Shown: positions 61,313 through 64,000 of the stretch, piece after piece
Layout: each line of letters opens with the position of its first letter
How positions within the stretch are numbered: position 1 is the first letter of the stretch
Assembly: GCA_045649825.1 (NCBI GenBank)
Contig: JAZRQO010000002.1
Coordinates: 1-64,000 of the forward strand
Reading direction: 5' to 3'
From: RGIG9115 sp045649825
Lineage (GTDB): Bacteria; Bacillota; Clostridia; UBA1381
DNA length: 64,000 bases
Made by a program: the position numbers and the translations under genes
The notes under the pieces: generated by a model
What the model saw: only the letters and a program-made list of their open reading frames with translations
What the model was told of the DNA's origin: nothing
Database searches by the model: none

Positions 61313-62296
61313 ATGGGAATTTTCACAAAAAACCTCGGAATTGATGCAGGCAGTGCTTATATTCGCGTTTGTACAGGCGGTAAGTACGAGGTGTTTTCAC
61401 AGCCGTCGTTAGCAGTGATTGATGCAGCAAGCGGTAAAGTGGTATGTGTCGGGGATGAGGCAGAAGAAATGATGTCTGACACCCCGGGCGATGCAGTGGC
61501 GGTGCGTCCTGTAAAAGGTGGAGTACTAGCTGAATATGATGTTGCTTGTGAAATTCTCAAAAAGACTATAACCCGTGTTTTAGGAAAGCAAAGAATTAAG
61601 CCGGTTGTAACGGTAGCTGTTCCAAGTGGTGCAACTGATGTAGAAATCAGAGCTTTGAAATCTGCTCTGATTGCTTCAGGGGCAAAAAGCGTGCAGATTA
61701 TTGAAACTGCAGTTGCTGCGGCTTTAGGTGCAGGTTTTGATGTTAATTCTACTCAAGGCAGAATGATTGTTGATATTGGTGCAGGAAGCACTGAAATTGC
61801 AGTTATTTGTATGGGTGAGGTTGTTTGCGGAACAACGCTCAGAATTGCAGGTAATGATTTTGATAATGACATAAAGAGCTTTGTAAAAAAGCATTATGGT
61901 ATAAATATTGGGGAAAAAACGGCGGAAATTACTAAAATCAATATAGGTAGCTTGTGTGAACAAAAAAGTCTTGCAGAATTTACAGTAAACGGCAGAGATG
62001 CGGCATCAGGTCTTCCGGGGAGTGCAGTAATCAATTCTGCTGAGGTGGGTGGAGCTGTTGGTGGAAACGTAAAACGAATTCTGGATGCAATACGCTTTGT
62101 GCTAGAGAAGACACCTATTGAAATTCTATCGGATATATCACAAAGCGGCATAGTCTTAACAGGCGGAGGTGCCCGTTTTAAAGGTCTATGCGACCTTATA
62201 AGAATGCAAACGGGTATTGAAACTGTGCTTGCTGACAATTGTGAAACGGCGGTTGTAAGAGGTTGTGCAATTGCGATTTCAAACACCATCAACTGA
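61313..62296 (+). CDS. mreB: Rod-shape protein MreB
   Basis: 327 residues, actin fold: phosphate 1 LGIDAGSAYIRV, VAVPSGATDVEIRALKSAL, phosphate 2 MIVDIGAGSTEIAVI, adenosine motif IVLTGGGARFKGL. It guides the elongasome along the membrane. Slightly shorter than usual (335-345). Overlaps upstream of the mreC start region. Confidence 0.95.
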   Translation: MGIFTKNLGIDAGSAYIRVCTGGKYEVFSQPSLAVIDAASGKVVCVGDEAEEMMSDTPGDAVAVRPVKGGVLAEYDVACEILKKTITRVLGKQRIKPVVTVAVPSGATDVEIRALKSALIASGAKSVQIIETAVAAALGAGFDVNSTQGRMIVDIGAGSTEIAVICMGEVVCGTTLRIAGNDFDNDIKSFVKKHYGINIGEKTAEITKINIGSLCEQKSLAEFTVNGRDAASGLPGSAVINSAEVGGAVGGNVKRILDAIRFVLEKTPIEILSDISQSGIVLTGGGARFKGLCDLIRMQTGIETVLADNCETAVVRGCAIAISNTIN

Positions 62297-62315
62297 ACAC
62301 AAATCAGGGGGTAAA

Positions 62316-63062
62316 GTGATTTGTGTTTTTGTTATTGTAACGCTTATTTCCTTTATGTTACTTCCGTTTTCAAACAGTATATTACACCTTACAAGAATGG
62401 CAGTTACTCCTGTTTTGACATATTCCGTGAATGTAATTACCCGAACGAAGAATTTTAAAGATTATTTCCGAACCCTCGACTATTACAAAAAAGAAAATAT
62501 CCGACTTAATGCACGTGTTTCGGAGCTTGAACGCAACCTTGCTGAAGTGTTTGAATATAACGAGAAAATAAGCCGTCTGGAGCTATTGCTTGATATCAAG
62601 AATAAATCGGAAATAGCAGGATACTCTGTTGCTGCAGGGAGAGCTTCTGTCAGGAATGATGGTGAATTTGTGATTAATAAAGGTACTCAAAGCGGTATTA
62701 TGGTAGGGAATGCTGTTGTATCCTATAATGGTCTTGTAGGTTGTATTGCCGAAACATCAGATGAATATAGTGTTATTAAAACAATTGTAAATAAAAACTA
62801 TGAAGTCTGTGTGAGAAATGTTCGCAATGGAATTTCTTATGTTGCTTATGGTGACGGTAACGGCATGGTACTCACAGATGCAAACTCAGGTGTTTGTGAT
62901 GGTGATATAATTGAAACATCAGGTGCAGATGGGTTGCCTGAGGGGATATTTGTAGGCGAAATTCAAGGGATTTATGAAAAATTTGGAAATTTGCAAGCTT
63001 TTATAAAACCATCACAAAATATATCGGAGTTTTCGGAAGTTATTGTAATCGTCAATGAATAG
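62316..63062 (+). CDS. mreC: Rod-shape protein MreC
   Basis: About 249 residues: one N-terminal span (ICVFVIVTLISFMLLPF), a coiled coil (about 60-95, YYKKENIRLNARVSELERNLAEV) and the periplasmic-type double beta barrel (GTQSGIMVGNAVVSYNGLVGCI). It links MreB to PBP2. AGGGGG four bases before GTG 62316 suggests this start; an in-frame GTG at 62265 inside mreB would add 17 residues without a ribosome site. Confidence 0.92.
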   Translation: MICVFVIVTLISFMLLPFSNSILHLTRMAVTPVLTYSVNVITRTKNFKDYFRTLDYYKKENIRLNARVSELERNLAEVFEYNEKISRLELLLDIKNKSEIAGYSVAAGRASVRNDGEFVINKGTQSGIMVGNAVVSYNGLVGCIAETSDEYSVIKTIVNKNYEVCVRNVRNGISYVAYGDGNGMVLTDANSGVCDGDIIETSGADGLPEGIFVGEIQGIYEKFGNLQAFIKPSQNISEFSEVIVIVNE

Positions 63063-63474
63063 ATTGTTCAGAGCTTTAAAAATCGTCTTATTATTGTGTA
63101 TCAGCACGGTTGTTTTTGTGAATTCAGAATATATTGAAGCAATGCTGATTTTTTCAGGTTTGTGCGGTGTTTTTGTCAAAAGACTGCATGTTGTAATTAT
63201 GTTGTCGTATATAAGCGGAATTATAACTTCGGCATTTGGCGGTGGTATATTCTTGGCTAATATACTTGTAAATGTGTATTTTTCATTAATCTTGTTTTCA
63301 CTTAGAATTTCAAATCCGTGTTTTTCTGGTGTTATATTTTTTTTCGTTCTCATATTAATGGGAATGATAACAGAAATAGAAGGATTGTATATTATATTAA
63401 ATGCTTTGATTTTTGGGTGTTTGCATTATCTGAATATTAAAATTTCTTCGCTTAGGCAAAATCGTATTTTCTGA
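63055..63474 (+). CDS. mreD: Rod-shape protein MreD
   Basis: 139 residues with four or five membrane spans and little sequence conservation, as usual for MreD; called from length, hydrophobicity and place between mreC and mrdA. The start overlaps mreC by eight bases. Confidence 0.85.
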   Translation: MNRLFRALKIVLLLCISTVVFVNSEYIEAMLIFSGLCGVFVKRLHVVIMLSYISGIITSAFGGGIFLANILVNVYFSLILFSLRISNPCFSGVIFFFVLILMGMITEIEGLYIILNALIFGCLHYLNIKISSLRQNRIF

Positions 63475-63488
63475 AAAGAGGTATGTTT

Positions 63489-64000
63489 TTGAAAAAATCA
63501 AAATCAAGGTTTCTATTTATATACATTATTGTGATAATTGCTTTTGTTGCGCTGCTTTTAAAACTTTTTTATATGCAAAATTTTCAGAGCGATGAATATA
63601 GAAAAGCTTTGAAGAACAGAGCTTCAGTTTCTGGAGTTGTAAAAGCGCCCAGAGGAAGTATTCTCGACAGATACGGGAGGGTTCTTGCATATGACGTGGC
63701 GGTTAAATCGGCTGATAGCACAGTAAATTACAAAAGAACCTATGTGAATGATTCCGTAGCTTCTCATATTATAGGTACTATCGGCAAAATAAACGAAGAC
63801 GAATATGCGAGTTTAAAAAATAAGGGCTACTGCTATAATGATATAGTCGGTAAACAGGGAGTAGAAAGGCTTGCAGAGGAATTTCTCCGTGGCAGGGAAG
63901 GTATAGACGGAGGGTTTATGCAAGGTCGCAATGTAGTCCTTACGATTGACATTGAGATGCAGTCTGTTCTCGAAGAATCTCTTGAGAGAACTGTTAAATA
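63489..64000 (+). CDS. mrdA: Penicillin-binding protein 2 (MrdA), 5' part, cut by the window end
   Basis: The first 170 residues are present: a short cytoplasmic tail, one membrane span (FLFIYIIVIIAFVALLLKLF), and the class B PBP N-terminal domain with VKAPRGSILDRYGRVLAYD, HIIGTIG, GKQGVERLAEEFLRG and VVLTIDIEMQ. The transpeptidase domain lies beyond the window. TTG 63489 is seven bases from AAAGAGG; ATG 63483 is only one base from it, so TTG is preferred. It provides the transpeptidase of the rod complex. Confidence 0.92.
   Translation, partial: MKKSKSRFLFIYIIVIIAFVALLLKLFYMQNFQSDEYRKALKNRASVSGVVKAPRGSILDRYGRVLAYDVAVKSADSTVNYKRTYVNDSVASHIIGTIGKINEDEYASLKNKGYCYNDIVGKQGVERLAEEFLRGREGIDGGFMQGRNVVLTIDIEMQSVLEESLERTVK

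Overview
The window is AT-rich DNA from a Gram-positive anaerobe of the Clostridia, probably a spore-forming or formerly spore-forming gut-type lineage (an Oscillospiraceae/Ruminococcaceae-like organism is my guess; the genus cannot be read from the sequence). The reasons are Firmicute-type Shine-Dalgarno sites (AAAGGAG, GGAGG), frequent TTG and GTG starts, spore genes (spoVAC, spoVT, a GerMN lipoprotein), an S-layer-homology surface protein, a Na+/H+ pumping pyrophosphatase, a ZTP riboswitch and single-chain PurL. Most of the window is chromosomal housekeeping DNA.

Layout. 1-1450: a decayed IS200-type element with a nonsense-mutated transposase, a tRNA-Leu(UAA) with its own consensus promoter and terminator, and an AraC-regulator remnant. 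1452-5233 (minus): five-gene operon DUF5685 - J-domain protein - membrane protein - DUF1385 (YqhQ) - prmC. 5394-9796 (plus): spoVAC, M14 peptidase, ddl, DUF1934, S41 protease. 9817-12209 (minus): acyl ligase - ACP - phosphopantetheinyl transferase trio. 12453-14972: ecfA1-ecfA2-ecfT. 15083-23000: spoVT, hppA, ClpE-type ATPase, a small sigma-like factor, a phosphodiesterase, a CmpB-type membrane protein and an SSB-like protein. 23108-37190: folC, then a ZTP riboswitch commanding purE-purF-purM-purN-IMP cyclohydrolase-purH(AICAR transformylase)-purD-purL-pyrE-pyrB-pyrI in one run of closely spaced genes. 37252-38621: HAD phosphatase and tcdA. 38748-40790: an accessory islet with a RelB/YafQ-type toxin-antitoxin pair, two orphan small genes and a striking non-coding hairpin array between repeats. 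40869-41935: nitroreductase and cobalamin adenosyltransferase. 41971-45726: NAD de novo locus (niaR-nadC-nadB divergent from nadA) with a shared inverted-repeat operator. 45787-50423: rRNA methyltransferase, miaA, TSCPD protein, GerMN lipoprotein, D,D-carboxypeptidase, RluA-type pseudouridine synthase. 50519-51372: rplM-rpsI. 51936-54500: SLH protein. 54777-60639: B12/radical SAM protein, methyltransferase, Nudix, zapA, U32 peptidase family. 60714-64000: maf-mreB-mreC-mreD-mrdA rod-shape operon, cut by the window end.

How it fits together. The pur/pyr run makes nucleotides from PRPP; the riboswitch reads ZMP/ZTP, the very intermediate consumed by the PurH step encoded downstream, and there is no strong terminator before pyrI, so pyrimidine genes may share the signal. 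The nad genes are probably repressed by the adjacent NiaR. The most unusual part is 39398-40790: short genes separated by near-identical 60-base spacers, one of which contains an array of eight tiny hairpins whose linkers are ATGAATT on the left and the exact reverse complement AATTCAT on the right, bounded by 28-base direct repeats. I recognise no named system in it.
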